A stretch of DNA of 64,000 nucleotides from Frankia sp. R82 (GTDB lineage: Bacteria; Actinomycetota; Actinomycetes; Frankiales; Frankiaceae): assembly GCF_023716925.1 (NCBI RefSeq), contig NZ_JAMQQG010000002.1:1-64000 (forward strand), read 5' to 3'. The notes beneath the pieces were generated by a model. That model did no database searches, was not told the DNA's origin, and saw nothing but the letters and a program-made list of their open reading frames with translations. The translations under genes and the position numbers were made by a program. This document shows, piece after piece, positions 54,645-63,591 of this stretch. Numbering within the stretch: the stretch's first letter is position 1; every line of letters starts with the position of its first letter.

Positions 54645-55718
54645 TCACGGCTGGTGGAATCCGGTATGGATTGACCGAATCGGGACGACTGACGCAGCCA
54701 GCTCCTCACTGTCGGCCAAAATGTGGCCATGGACAGACAGAGTGGCCTGGCGATTGTCGAAGGGTAGTTGCTCGTGGATGCCAGCGACCAGCATCACGCC
54801 TCGTGGATACGGATAGTCGAACGCGAGGATCTCACGTAGACGTGGGTGATCGACGAGAATGAATGAGTTGGAGCGGATGGTGTGCCAGCCATCCGCACCG
54901 TCAAGTAGATCGACCGAGAACACCTGCCCAAGCTGGCGAACCTGGTTGTAGAAGATAAGCTGACTGAACAGGGCGGCGGCTTGCTGGATCAGACGATCGG
55001 CCGCCGTGAGAGCGTCAGTGAACACGCGGGCGCGGCCAGTCAATGACCTGATCGCTTCGTCCAATATTGTTTCCGCCCAGGCCAGCCCACGAAAGTCGTC
55101 GGTGCCGGTGACATCATTCGGTTCTAGATAGCTGACCTTCTGCATGGCGACGCTTGTCGCACGGAGCTGATCTTTGTCGATTTCGGTCAGTGACTTCCAT
55201 GCTGCCTCTACCTCGATCGCAGGTGGGCTGGCCGCGATCGCCGCGCCCAAGTGGGCCCCAGCTTCCAGCTGCGTTGCCTGGTCGACCCCCAGGACGGGTA
55301 TCGTCGGTGGGTTTACTTGGTTGTGGAGCTGCCATGCGCGCAATTGGTGTAGCCATGGCACGTGCATCGACACGTTGAAGGTGGTCCAAGGACTCGGTTG
55401 AGTCAGCTGCGGCGAGCCGGGAAAAGGATAGCCATACAGCCGGGAGCGAATCCACTCGATGACGAGCGTGTAGCCGGCTTCGAGGTCTTTTCCTTTGCCC
55501 TGCCAGTCATCCCTCCGCGGTGAACGAGCACGGGAACTATAACGCGGGTGAGTGGGCAGGTATCGCGACAGGTAGAACGGCTGAGCGGCGATGTGGTGAC
55601 CAGATGTGTCGCATAGATGCAACGGTCCGCTCGCACCGGCGCTGTACTCCTGTACATATGCAGACGACCGCCAAACAGCGGCCAGCTCCCCGACTGCCCG
55701 CCAGATAAGAACGCTCAT
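54645..55718 (-). CDS. Unrecognised protein coupled to the nuclease-STAND NTPase
   Basis: 357 residues. No known motif found. It contains FNVSMHVPWLHQLRAWQLHN, AWKSLTEIDKDQLRATSVAM, a long helical segment RARVFTDALTAADRLIQQAA then LFSQLIFYNQVRQLGQVFSV, and a terminal region REILAFDYPYPRGVMLVAGI, HILADSEELAASVVPI. The start overlaps the stop of the STAND gene (ATGA), so the two are made together and probably work together. It may be an effector, a target or an immunity factor. The presence of both helical and alpha/beta-like parts suggests two domains. Confidence 0.8.
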   Translation of the reverse strand: MSVLIWRAVGELAAVWRSSAYVQEYSAGASGPLHLCDTSGHHIAAQPFYLSRYLPTHPRYSSRARSPRRDDWQGKGKDLEAGYTLVIEWIRSRLYGYPFPGSPQLTQPSPWTTFNVSMHVPWLHQLRAWQLHNQVNPPTIPVLGVDQATQLEAGAHLGAAIAASPPAIEVEAAWKSLTEIDKDQLRATSVAMQKVSYLEPNDVTGTDDFRGLAWAETILDEAIRSLTGRARVFTDALTAADRLIQQAAALFSQLIFYNQVRQLGQVFSVDLLDGADGWHTIRSNSFILVDHPRLREILAFDYPYPRGVMLVAGIHEQLPFDNRQATLSVHGHILADSEELAASVVPIRSIHTGFHQP

Positions 55719-58354
55719 GACATTGGCCAGGTGTGATCGGTGAGCATGGCAAGAGCCTGACCGAGCTCGTGGGCTGCCTGATCCGTGGGATGGCGGCGCA
55801 TCAACGTGGCCAATGTGCTGCCTGCAGTCATGGACGAGTCATCCACACTTTCGCGGTCGGCACGGGTGACCACGCAGGTCACGTCACGGCGGTAGCGCAC
55901 GGGGAGATCCAAGCCGCCAAACGCCCCGGGCTCTGGATCGTCGACATACGCCACCATGCCCTGCGGCCCCAGGATAGCCGACACCCGCTGGCGAACCGGA
56001 GCCGGTAGCGTAGAAGTGACCAGCCGCTTTAGTTCCGCCTCGACAGCACGCAGATACTTCGGGAGAAGTTCGGTGGCCGCATCGGGGTCGGCAGGTGGCG
56101 CCGGCTGGAACACTCGAACGTGCGGACGGTGCGCCCGCCGCACCGCCTTCGCCCACAGCGCGATCGCCAGCTGAAGATTGCCCGTGTCTTTCGGCACCAG
56201 CATCGACGGATGGTCTCGGCTGAGCACCTCGAAGGTGGTGCCGTCGACCAGGTCGCGGCCCTCTCCGGCGAGCGCCACGCCGGTAAACCTGTTGTGCCGA
56301 TACAAACTCAACCCCTTGGACGTGCCGAACAACGGCAGCACGGAGTCGCCGATCAACGCGTCCACCAGCCGTCCCACACCACTGGGCTCGGCTAGGCCAG
56401 AGGCCTGCGGCAGACGCGCCACCCTGCATGCGAGCAGGGGATTTTCCGCCGCAAGCCGGTAGGTTAGATCGTCGCTCAGCCCGGCCATGTCGACCGTGAA
56501 CAACACAGTCTCGTCGTAGCCAGGATCCAACACTGCGGGCAAGGCGACTTGTCCGCGGGCGATAGCGCGAGCGGCCAGATAATCGGCGAACGAGTCGTGA
56601 AGCGGGGCCAAGCCGCTGTCGGGATCGAGCCGCGTAAGCAATCCGACAGCCTGAGCGTGGGACAGCGCGTCGGCGGGGCTGCACTCGTGGCCTCGCCACA
56701 CAGGAAGTCCGCGCAGCGCATCGAGCTCGGCCGACAATGACGACAGCCACGTGTAGTGGTCGGCAGCGCGCAGGCCTCGTCCGATCAGCTGCGCCCAGGC
56801 CGCTCCCATCGCGGCGATGTGAATGTCGTCGTCACCCAGTCCCGCCCGCGCGGCAAGGCCACGCAGGAACAGTCCGTACACGTCGGCCCGACTGTCCGGG
56901 ACACCACCGGCGGATACGGAGAGTGCCATCACGAAAAGCATCGGGTTGTCGACGGTGTCCCCGAGACGATGCTCGATCAAGCTGACCACCTCATCGCCGT
57001 ACCCGTGGGTGCGGGCCAACCGCCGACGTGCGTCCCGGTTAAGCGTGGTCAGCTGGTAGGCAGCCGGCGTCTCCGGCCCGGTCATGACTGTGATCGTCAG
57101 AGAAAGATCCCGACCAGTGGCGATCATCTGAACAGATCGCTGCGCCGCGAACCGTTGAAGGTCTCCACCAAGAGCGTCGCGGGTCTCTGAGTCGACCTCT
57201 GACACCCCATCGATCAGCAGTACCAGCGTGGGCGCTGACAGCAGCGCGTCAACCGCACCGGCCGTCAGGGACTGACCAAGCTGTACTTCGACAGCATGGC
57301 GGATCCGGCGTGGCAGCGCTCCCGCCACGTGCCCGGCTGCCGGGACAATGACCGGCAGGAGGCCACGCGCCGCAGCAACTTCACCAAGGTGCGTCAACGT
57401 GATCGTCTTACCCTGACCCGCGGCCCCGACGAGCACCGCCCGCGCCTGACCCAGGATCACATGTGAGGGTTCAGCGACGTCGGAACGCCTACTCTGCGGA
57501 TGCAAGAGGCGCAGCACCGTCGGTGTCGAGGCAACCGACACCAGGTCGAGCGGCAGAAATCCGCGTACTTGCCGGCCCGTGTCGCTCATCGCGGCCCGAT
57601 ACGCCACGGCCGTCTCCGCTGACCACGCCAGCCCACCCTGCAGAGACGCCTCCTCAATGCCCAGGGCCGTGAGCACATCGGCCCTACTGATCGTGCGTCG
57701 CTTCAGGTCGGTGTCGCCGCCGATGATGAACAGCCGCCGGAACAATGCGTTGGTGGCGTTCACTGCATCGTCGAGCGTGGCTATCCGACCACGGCCGAGC
57801 AGCGTCAGGATGCGCATCTCGGCCTGAGCAAGGACGTGTTCCGTTGTTCCCATCCGCGTGAGGATCTGCACTCTCCGCAGCACCTCCAGCGACGGCAACT
57901 GCACGCCCTTCGGGCCGATGGTGGCCGCTGCCTGGCGCAGCGCCGTCTCGTCCGGCCGTTCCCGCATTTCCTGGATCAGGTCCCGTAGTTCCCGCCCGCT
58001 GCGGTTCAACGACGCATCGGTAACGAACGCGAACTCGGCCTTGTCCGCATCATCCATCTCACCCCACGCGCACAGGATTCTCGCGAGCTCCGCCGCTCCC
58101 CACGTGCCAGGTTCTTGGCGCGTCTTGGCCTGTCGTACCGCGAGACGCCGGCCCCGCCCATCACGAACTTCGTAGTCCACGACGTCATCGGCGCCTTCGA
58201 TCAAAACTGTCTCGGCGTCGCTGTCCACCACGACCAAATCGACAACATCACGTAGCGCCTGCGCCTGTTGGAAAGCGATACCCCTTACCGTGTCTATACC
58301 CGCCACGGCCCCACCCGACTCGGGCCGAGCCGACGCTTCAGCGACCGGCAGCAT
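55715..58354 (-). CDS. Nuclease-like (DUF4297/Cap4-type) - STAND NTPase protein
   Basis: 879 residues. N-terminal about 130 residues: GIDTVRGIAFQQAQALRDVV, then IEGADDVVDYEVRD and LAVRQAKTRQEPGTWGAAEL. This acidic-then-QxK pattern (Asp/Glu around 53-62, Gln75-Ala-Lys77) is that of DUF4297/Cap4-like restriction-fold nucleases. Next comes a STAND/AAA NTPase with Walker A GAAGQGKT (310-317), Walker B VLLIDGVSEVD (Asp382) and MIATGRD. The C-terminal 450 residues are helical and probably sense the trigger. This is the layout of Avs-like anti-phage proteins. ATG at 58354 without a clear ribosome site. The downstream partner is ATGA-coupled. Confidence 0.9.
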   Translation of the reverse strand: MLPVAEASARPESGGAVAGIDTVRGIAFQQAQALRDVVDLVVVDSDAETVLIEGADDVVDYEVRDGRGRRLAVRQAKTRQEPGTWGAAELARILCAWGEMDDADKAEFAFVTDASLNRSGRELRDLIQEMRERPDETALRQAAATIGPKGVQLPSLEVLRRVQILTRMGTTEHVLAQAEMRILTLLGRGRIATLDDAVNATNALFRRLFIIGGDTDLKRRTISRADVLTALGIEEASLQGGLAWSAETAVAYRAAMSDTGRQVRGFLPLDLVSVASTPTVLRLLHPQSRRSDVAEPSHVILGQARAVLVGAAGQGKTITLTHLGEVAAARGLLPVIVPAAGHVAGALPRRIRHAVEVQLGQSLTAGAVDALLSAPTLVLLIDGVSEVDSETRDALGGDLQRFAAQRSVQMIATGRDLSLTITVMTGPETPAAYQLTTLNRDARRRLARTHGYGDEVVSLIEHRLGDTVDNPMLFVMALSVSAGGVPDSRADVYGLFLRGLAARAGLGDDDIHIAAMGAAWAQLIGRGLRAADHYTWLSSLSAELDALRGLPVWRGHECSPADALSHAQAVGLLTRLDPDSGLAPLHDSFADYLAARAIARGQVALPAVLDPGYDETVLFTVDMAGLSDDLTYRLAAENPLLACRVARLPQASGLAEPSGVGRLVDALIGDSVLPLFGTSKGLSLYRHNRFTGVALAGEGRDLVDGTTFEVLSRDHPSMLVPKDTGNLQLAIALWAKAVRRAHRPHVRVFQPAPPADPDAATELLPKYLRAVEAELKRLVTSTLPAPVRQRVSAILGPQGMVAYVDDPEPGAFGGLDLPVRYRRDVTCVVTRADRESVDDSSMTAGSTLATLMRRHPTDQAAHELGQALAMLTDHTWPMS

Positions 58355-59471
58355 GTCACTTAATCAGTCTACTAGCCTCCCACGGCGCGCCCGATCTACC
58401 GTCTCCGGACGGCCTGCGGCATGGCAGCCATCGGGGATCCCCGCTTCTGCCCGCACCTCTGCGGCCGGTGACAGCGATCCACCAATGCTCGACACGTCGG
58501 CAAGCAGCATCAGCCAGCAGACCGCGCTGCCGAGCGGCGAGCGGCGAGCGGCGAGCGGCGAGCGGCGAGCGGCGAGCGGCGAGCGGCGAGCGAGTTTGCG
58601 CAATGGTGTCCTGCTCTGCGGGGTAGTCGACTTTGATTTACCGACATCGGCGGAGGTGCTCTTCTGCGGTCTCGGTCTGGACATCATCCGGGTGGCCGAC
58701 TGATCCCGTTAGCCCGAAGTCAGGCAGTGGGAGGCTCAGCGGAGTCCGCGCGGCCCACACTCGGCCTATCGGCGCATACAAGGGTGAGCGGGGCCGTGGC
58801 GGACACGGTGGCCGGTCAGGCGGTCGAAGAGGGGTGCCAGCCGTAGTGGCGTCCTCCCGTGACGACGAACCTGCCGCATCGACCCAGGATCTTCTCCACC
58901 GGGCGCGCGCCGAGGATGTTCTGCAGCAGAGTGTTCGACAGCCATTTCTCAGGATCGGCGATGGAGTAGCAGACGGTGCTGGCCAGGCAGGCCGGACTCA
59001 TAACCCGGCAGGCTTGCGTGCTGGTATCCGGGCGTATGGAGGTCTGCGCCACCGAAGGGCAGGTTCAGGGGATCGTCGCGTCGCCCGCTGGTGAGCGCTG
59101 CGTACAACGCCGTGAGTGGACCGTCGGCCGGGGAAGGCAGCGTCGAGCTCGTCGCGCCTGCCTGGGCCGAGGCGGTGAGCACGCTGCGGGCGTCGTCCGC
59201 GACGGTGACGGCCTGGTCCTTCTCGTGGCAGGGCACATGAACTCAGCGCCAGCGGTGAGGACTGGACCGTAGACCCTACTCGAAGGAGTGATCACCGCGC
59301 CCCGCATGGCACGGCCAGCAACTGTGCTGCGTCACCGAGCGAGAAGGCGTGCTCTTTTGACTGTCACCGTTCGTCAGCCCACGATGGCCAAGGATCGAGA
59401 GTGGGTTTGTGGCTCAGCTACCAGGCGCCTTCACGATCACCTCCGTAGCCGCTGGCTATCGGCGTGGCACA
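58355..59471. other. Gap with tandem repeat and possible gene debris
   Basis: About 1.1 kb. It holds the promoter side of the nuclease-STAND gene, a 7-bp tandem repeat (58532-58593) and two overlapping minus-strand frames at 58816-59236. The latter end in a protein-like stretch (PEKWLSNTLLQNILGARPVE) but lack a coherent start, so they may be remains of a decayed gene. Nothing firmer can be supported. Confidence 0.4.
58532..58593. repeat. 7-bp tandem repeat of GAGCGGC, about nine copies
   Basis: GAGCGGC is repeated head to tail about 8.5 times, about 180 bp upstream of the nuclease-STAND gene. A 7-bp unit shifts frame with each copy change, so it would not sit well in a coding region; it lies in non-coding DNA. 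Confidence 0.9.
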
Positions 59472-60215
59472 TCAGAGATCGGCCACGCGCGCCCGGCTCT
59501 CTTCGGCCTCGGTCGCCTTCTCGGCCAAGACGGCGCGTGCCCGCTCTATGAGGGCGAGATCGCCCGACTCCTCGATCAGCGCCATCAGGGCTCTGGACCG
59601 CCCCCAACCCTCACGCGACCGGATCATCGACTCGACCCGTTCCTTGCTCCGCGCGGACCTCCGCTCGGTCTCCGCGTCGAGCGCCACCCCGAGGCCTGCG
59701 AAAGACCCGAGGAGCATGAACGTGCTGAGCGTTGCCTTGTAGGCAAGTTCCTCGCCGGTCCGACGAGAGTAGATGAGGCCGGTCACCGGCCACTCGGAGC
59801 CGTACTCCCAGAAGATCAGCGCCACCGTCGCGGTCGGCTCCGTCAGGAAGGCGATCTTCATCTTGTCAACAGCGCGCCGCATCCGGTCGTTCCGCGGCTC
59901 TTCGTCGAAGCCTTCCCCCCCGAACGCGACCGGCTTGAGTTCAATGTAGATGTCGTACCCGGACAACCGGAAGTCCGGAAGCCACTGGCCATCTGGCCCG
60001 GCAAAGCACGTCGGCTCGTACTCCCACTTGAGGCCCTGCCGGTCAAGCCAGCCAGCGAAGTCGGCCTCAAGCCGTGACCGCATCTGCGTGCCCGCATACA
60101 TGGTGGGCCGTGCCTGCCCAGGGATCGGATCGACCACTGTCAGACCTCCTTCTGGAATAAGTGCGCCGAACAGGCGTGCACCAGCCTCGCTCAATCCCGC
60201 CGCCGTCACATGCAC
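59472..60215 (-). CDS. PD-(D/E)XK superfamily nuclease-like protein
   Basis: 247 residues. A clear restriction-fold core: MRSRLEADFAGWLDRQGLKW (Glu50), YEPT, PDGQWLPDFRLSGYDIYIEL (Asp81, Glu92) and Lys94, giving E-x30-PD-x10-ExK. The region following, FDEEPRNDRMRRAVDKMKIA then ATVALIFWEYGSEWP, fits the rest of the alpha/beta nuclease core; the C-terminal 90 residues are helical and charged. Start GTG 60215 is uncertain (GTG 60209 also in frame; no ribosome site). Position next to the nuclease-STAND system suggests a defence or mobile-element role. Confidence 0.82.
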   Translation of the reverse strand: MHVTAAGLSEAGARLFGALIPEGGLTVVDPIPGQARPTMYAGTQMRSRLEADFAGWLDRQGLKWEYEPTCFAGPDGQWLPDFRLSGYDIYIELKPVAFGGEGFDEEPRNDRMRRAVDKMKIAFLTEPTATVALIFWEYGSEWPVTGLIYSRRTGEELAYKATLSTFMLLGSFAGLGVALDAETERRSARSKERVESMIRSREGWGRSRALMALIEESGDLALIERARAVLAEKATEAEESRARVADL

Positions 60216-60779
60216 GGGACAGAAATTAGCGCGCTGGCGAAGAGCACGTGTCGCTTGTACACAGCCAGGATCTCACTCGACGGAGCTGCGCTCCAACTCG
60301 ACCAAGCAGCCCACACACCGACATTCTACTGATCGGACCCGGCGCAGGACCTTCGCCGGCTGACTTCAGGCTGGTCAGCCGCGTATGGCTGAACTTCTCG
60401 ATCTCGGCCCGAGCAGGCCGCGGCCGGCGACGCTGCTGTTCGACCGCGAATCCGCCGCGTACGCATACTTCGCGCTGGGATATCTACTGACTGGCCGAGC
60501 GCGCCCCTCTCTGACGTGGGCGCGACCTCCGGCCGACGCTGGCGGGGTCTGGGGCAACGCAGTGGATGCGGTGGTCTTCCCGTCCACGCAGGACGGTTCG
60601 ATCTGGACCAACCGGTCGGCCACGACATCTTCCTGGCAGCCGTGTGACCATTTCGACCTTCGACAGGATCCAGGCCACGCGCGTGGGGTCGACCCGCACT
60701 GCACCGTCCGGCTGGCACTCGTCTGGTCGGTCGCGATCTGCGGCCTGTAGGCCACTGCATTATCTGATACCGAATCCGA
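60216..60779. other. Gap between nuclease-like genes
   Basis: About 560 bp, containing only the doubtful small frame at 60385-60750. No RNA gene or repeat seen. Confidence 0.35.
60385..60750 (+). CDS. Possible small hypothetical protein
   Basis: 121 codons from ATG with third-position GC around three quarters, similar to real genes here, but no ribosome site and no recognisable domain. It reads PATLLFDRESAAYAYFALGY then GVWGNAVDAVVFPSTQDGSI. Uncertain; it may be a fragment. Confidence 0.3.
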   Translation: MAELLDLGPSRPRPATLLFDRESAAYAYFALGYLLTGRARPSLTWARPPADAGGVWGNAVDAVVFPSTQDGSIWTNRSATTSSWQPCDHFDLRQDPGHARGVDPHCTVRLALVWSVAICGL

Positions 60780-61847
60780 TCAGAATGACGGCAATATCTG
60801 GTCGGAGCCAGACACCCAGCGAACCGTTGAGTGCACAGCGTCGAATATGGCCACACCCGAAACGTTAGTCGGCGCACAGCCAGCCAATGGATCAGGTTCT
60901 GATCTAATTCCCATGGCAATTATTTCAGAAGAGGGGAATTTCCAGCCCTCGCGTGTTGGCGTGCCGATTGTGACTAGAAGCATGTCTGCACCCTTCTTGT
61001 CATGGGAGTGCACAAGGCGTTGAAACTCCGATAGCAGGTCGGCCCGAGTAAGCGTCTGGTCATAGCTAACACCGAGTCGGAAACCGAACGCTTGCTCGAA
61101 TGCTGTTAGCGATGGCGGTCGACGTATGGGCATCCAGCTTGCACGGACCAGCCCATCTTCGCTCGTTTGGATGAGATCGGGAGTCGGCACGTACGAAGCG
61201 AGGAAGTCGGTGACCATTTTCGGCATATGGTCTGGCCGTATGCGAAGGGTTCGACGCACTTCCTCGTCAAAGCCTACGTAGACAACGCACCCTCGATGCG
61301 CCCGAAGGCGGCTCGCTAATTGATCACTTCGTTCGAGCATCCAATCAGTAATTCGTTCGAAGTGGCACCACCGACTCTGGGCGTTCTCGTGTTTCGTGAC
61401 ACCCGGTAGGATTAGTTGCATGGTCTCGACGGAAAGATCTTCACCCTCAATCCGGGCAATAACGTCCGGCGTTTTGTTGGGGTCCATCCCGCACGAGAGA
61501 TCCTTTGCATCAACACGTCCCGAGTAGTTAAGACGCAGGAAAGAAAGGACGTCGTGCAACTCCTGGTTCGCCTTACGATTTCGCGCAAGCTGTCTTCTAT
61601 GTATTCTTTCCGGCATGTCAACCAGAATTTTTGCCACCGGGGATTTCTGCGTATCGGACCCTACGAACGCGTGCAGTTTGATCGCTCCAGACGGATCGCG
61701 TTTCAGTACCATCTGGGATATTGAAATATCTTCTTTCACGTTGAACTGAAATCCCACCCATGGCCCCCACTTGAGGCTCCCCTCGTCGCCACTTTCCGGA
61801 AAAGTTCTCATTGGCATGTAGATCTGTCCTCGGCCTCTTCCGATCAT
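60780..61847 (-). CDS. Hypothetical protein with possible nuclease-like motif
   Basis: About 355 residues. It starts IGRGRGQIYMPMRTFPESGD, then WGPWVGFQFNVKEDISISQM and FVGSDTQKSPVAKILVDMPE. The stretch DPNKTPDVIARIEGEDLSVE followed by TMQLILPG resembles the PD ... (D/E)xT core of divergent PD-(D/E)XK proteins, and KHENAQSRWCHFERITDWML follows. This assignment is weak. GC content and codon use are lower than in neighbours, suggesting recent arrival. Start is uncertain: ATG 61847 is used, ATG 61817 (GAGGACAG upstream) is also plausible. It lies in the defence-type cluster. Confidence 0.7.
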   Translation of the reverse strand: MIGRGRGQIYMPMRTFPESGDEGSLKWGPWVGFQFNVKEDISISQMVLKRDPSGAIKLHAFVGSDTQKSPVAKILVDMPERIHRRQLARNRKANQELHDVLSFLRLNYSGRVDAKDLSCGMDPNKTPDVIARIEGEDLSVETMQLILPGVTKHENAQSRWCHFERITDWMLERSDQLASRLRAHRGCVVYVGFDEEVRRTLRIRPDHMPKMVTDFLASYVPTPDLIQTSEDGLVRASWMPIRRPPSLTAFEQAFGFRLGVSYDQTLTRADLLSEFQRLVHSHDKKGADMLLVTIGTPTREGWKFPSSEIIAMGIRSEPDPLAGCAPTNVSGVAIFDAVHSTVRWVSGSDQILPSF

Positions 61848-62379
61848 GCTGGGCTGTTCTCTCGTGGGGCCAGACCACCGTACGCGGCGGTACCGACACT
61901 TCCGACGCGAGCACAGGTCCCAAGGGCTAGCTCGACGAGTCGTCTGCGGAACCCCGCGGCCTCGTCCGAACGCAGACAACAAGCGAGCAGGATGTCCCGC
62001 ACCAACATGTGTCCGACACCTCTGCCACGAGGCGCCGGGCAGTGTGGAGCCGATCGCGTTGACCAGACCACGGAAGAACGCCAGTCATCCGGCTCCGTCC
62101 TCGCTACTCACGACGTCCAGGCCCCCAGGTGTCCAAGCTCGCGAAACACCTGGATTCCCAGGTCGAGGTGTTCCGCAGCCGGCCGTTGGACGGAGCAGCA
62201 GGCTCGCCGGCCTCCGCCTCCACACCTCCATGGTCTGGATCAAGAAGCTTGCACAATCACCTTGGTCACAACCAATACGCGGCCTAGTCGCGGCAGCGAT
62301 GCCCGTTCGAGCCGAGGGGCCCTGTCTCCTGAATGCAGTGCGCAGGCGGCAGGACCCCTCGGTCGATTCGGAGCTGCGG
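61848..62379. other. Gap before the replication-relaxation gene
   Basis: About 530 bp with no supported gene; the 61846-62565 and 61992-62414 plus-strand frames are Pro/Arg-rich and overlap the real minus-strand gene at one end. Confidence 0.4.
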
Positions 62380-63414
62380 TCAAGCGGCGCGCTGCCGGGG
62401 CTCAGGATCCGTAGGTGGCATCGGCTGGGGCGGGTGGAGCCGTGCCGGGCGCCCGATGTCGCTGTCGGCTGTGGAGCTGTCGGCCAGGGGCTTGGCGGTG
62501 GGGGGCCAGAGTCCGGCCAGCTGGCCCAGGCGCAGGCGACCGGTAGCGGGTTGCGTGAGGGGTAGCCAGCGGGTCAGGGTGGCGTCCAGATGCTGGTCGG
62601 GTTCGGCGAGGTCCGCGGCCGTCGTCGCGACCGGCACCCGCGCCGGGTCATCAAGGTTGCGCAGCGCCTCGGTTAGGACCTCGCGGAGGCGGGCTTCGCG
62701 GCGCAGGGTGGTGGTCCAGATCAGGACCGGCGTGTGGATGCGGGTCGACTTGGCGAGCCGGTCGTAAGCGTCGATCTTGGAGGTGACGCGGCGGAGCGCT
62801 TCGGTGCCGAAGTCCAGTTCGAGGAACCACTCAACCTCGGCGCGGTCCTGCACCCACCGACCGTAGGCATCAGGTCGCACGATGTCCCCGAACGAGCGGG
62901 CGCAGCGTTCCTCCGACCACCAGGCCGCCAGCCGGCCTGTGGCCTCGCGCTGGCGGGCGTGGTGGATCAGCCGGGTGAACATGCCATTGACTGCGACTCG
63001 GTGGGCCAAGTGCAGGGAGTGGGCGATGCCCATGGCCCGGTCATGCTGGTAACCGATCTTCTTCGGGTCCAAGCCGTCCTCGTGCGCGAGGACGGCGGCG
63101 CCGGCGACGTCGAGGACGTAGTGCATAGGCGACAGGCCACTGACGGCCAGGGGCTGGAACCGGTCGAGGACCCGCCAGCGGTACAGCTCCAACAGACGGA
63201 TGTTCGCCGACCGGCGGGTGACCCAGCCGAGTTCGACGATCTGATGGGTGCTCAACACCCGGTGCTCGTGGATCATGCGGGTGATCCACCGGTCCCGTGG
63301 GGTGAGGTGGCGGGCCAGCCACAGTTGGTGCTCACCACTGGACACGATGCGGGCGGTGGGCCGGGCGTAGGTGCGGCGGCCGAGATAGGTCTGCTGCGGA
63401 GGATTCGTGATCAT
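62380..63414 (-). CDS. Replication-relaxation family protein
   Basis: About 344 residues. Winged-helix-like N-terminal region: LTPRDRWITRMIHEHRVLST, HQIVELGWVTRRSANIRLLE then LYRWRVLDRFQPL, followed by HYVLDVAGAAVLAHEDGLDP and HSLHLAHRVAVNGMFTRLIH, and WFLELDFGTEALRRVTSKID. These are the hallmarks of the replication-relaxation (SCO6884-like) family carried by actinomycete integrative and conjugative elements and plasmids. It probably helps initiate or control element replication. ATG 63414 is chosen; ATG 63432 lies upstream. The next element gene (63592 onward) is on the same strand. Confidence 0.9.
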   Translation of the reverse strand: MITNPPQQTYLGRRTYARPTARIVSSGEHQLWLARHLTPRDRWITRMIHEHRVLSTHQIVELGWVTRRSANIRLLELYRWRVLDRFQPLAVSGLSPMHYVLDVAGAAVLAHEDGLDPKKIGYQHDRAMGIAHSLHLAHRVAVNGMFTRLIHHARQREATGRLAAWWSEERCARSFGDIVRPDAYGRWVQDRAEVEWFLELDFGTEALRRVTSKIDAYDRLAKSTRIHTPVLIWTTTLRREARLREVLTEALRNLDDPARVPVATTAADLAEPDQHLDATLTRWLPLTQPATGRLRLGQLAGLWPPTAKPLADSSTADSDIGRPARLHPPQPMPPTDPEPRQRAA

Positions 63415-63591
63415 GCGGAGAGGTCTCCCCAAAGAGGGTCGTCAGGCAGGCAGAGGTCGACGAACAGGCAGGCTGGAATCGGCAGACGGCAGGCCAGGCC
63501 GGAGGCGAGCGGGCTGTCGCGTCCGCGCCGGGACACCGCGCCCGCCAGAACTCGGTGTGCACGCCGGTCCCGCCCGTCGGGGCGGGGACCC

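Noticed and set aside
58290-58703. 137-codon plus-strand frame across the 7-bp repeat
   Set aside because: Its repeated Ala-Ser-Gly-Glu-Arg-Arg stretch comes only from the tandem repeat, and there is no ribosome site.
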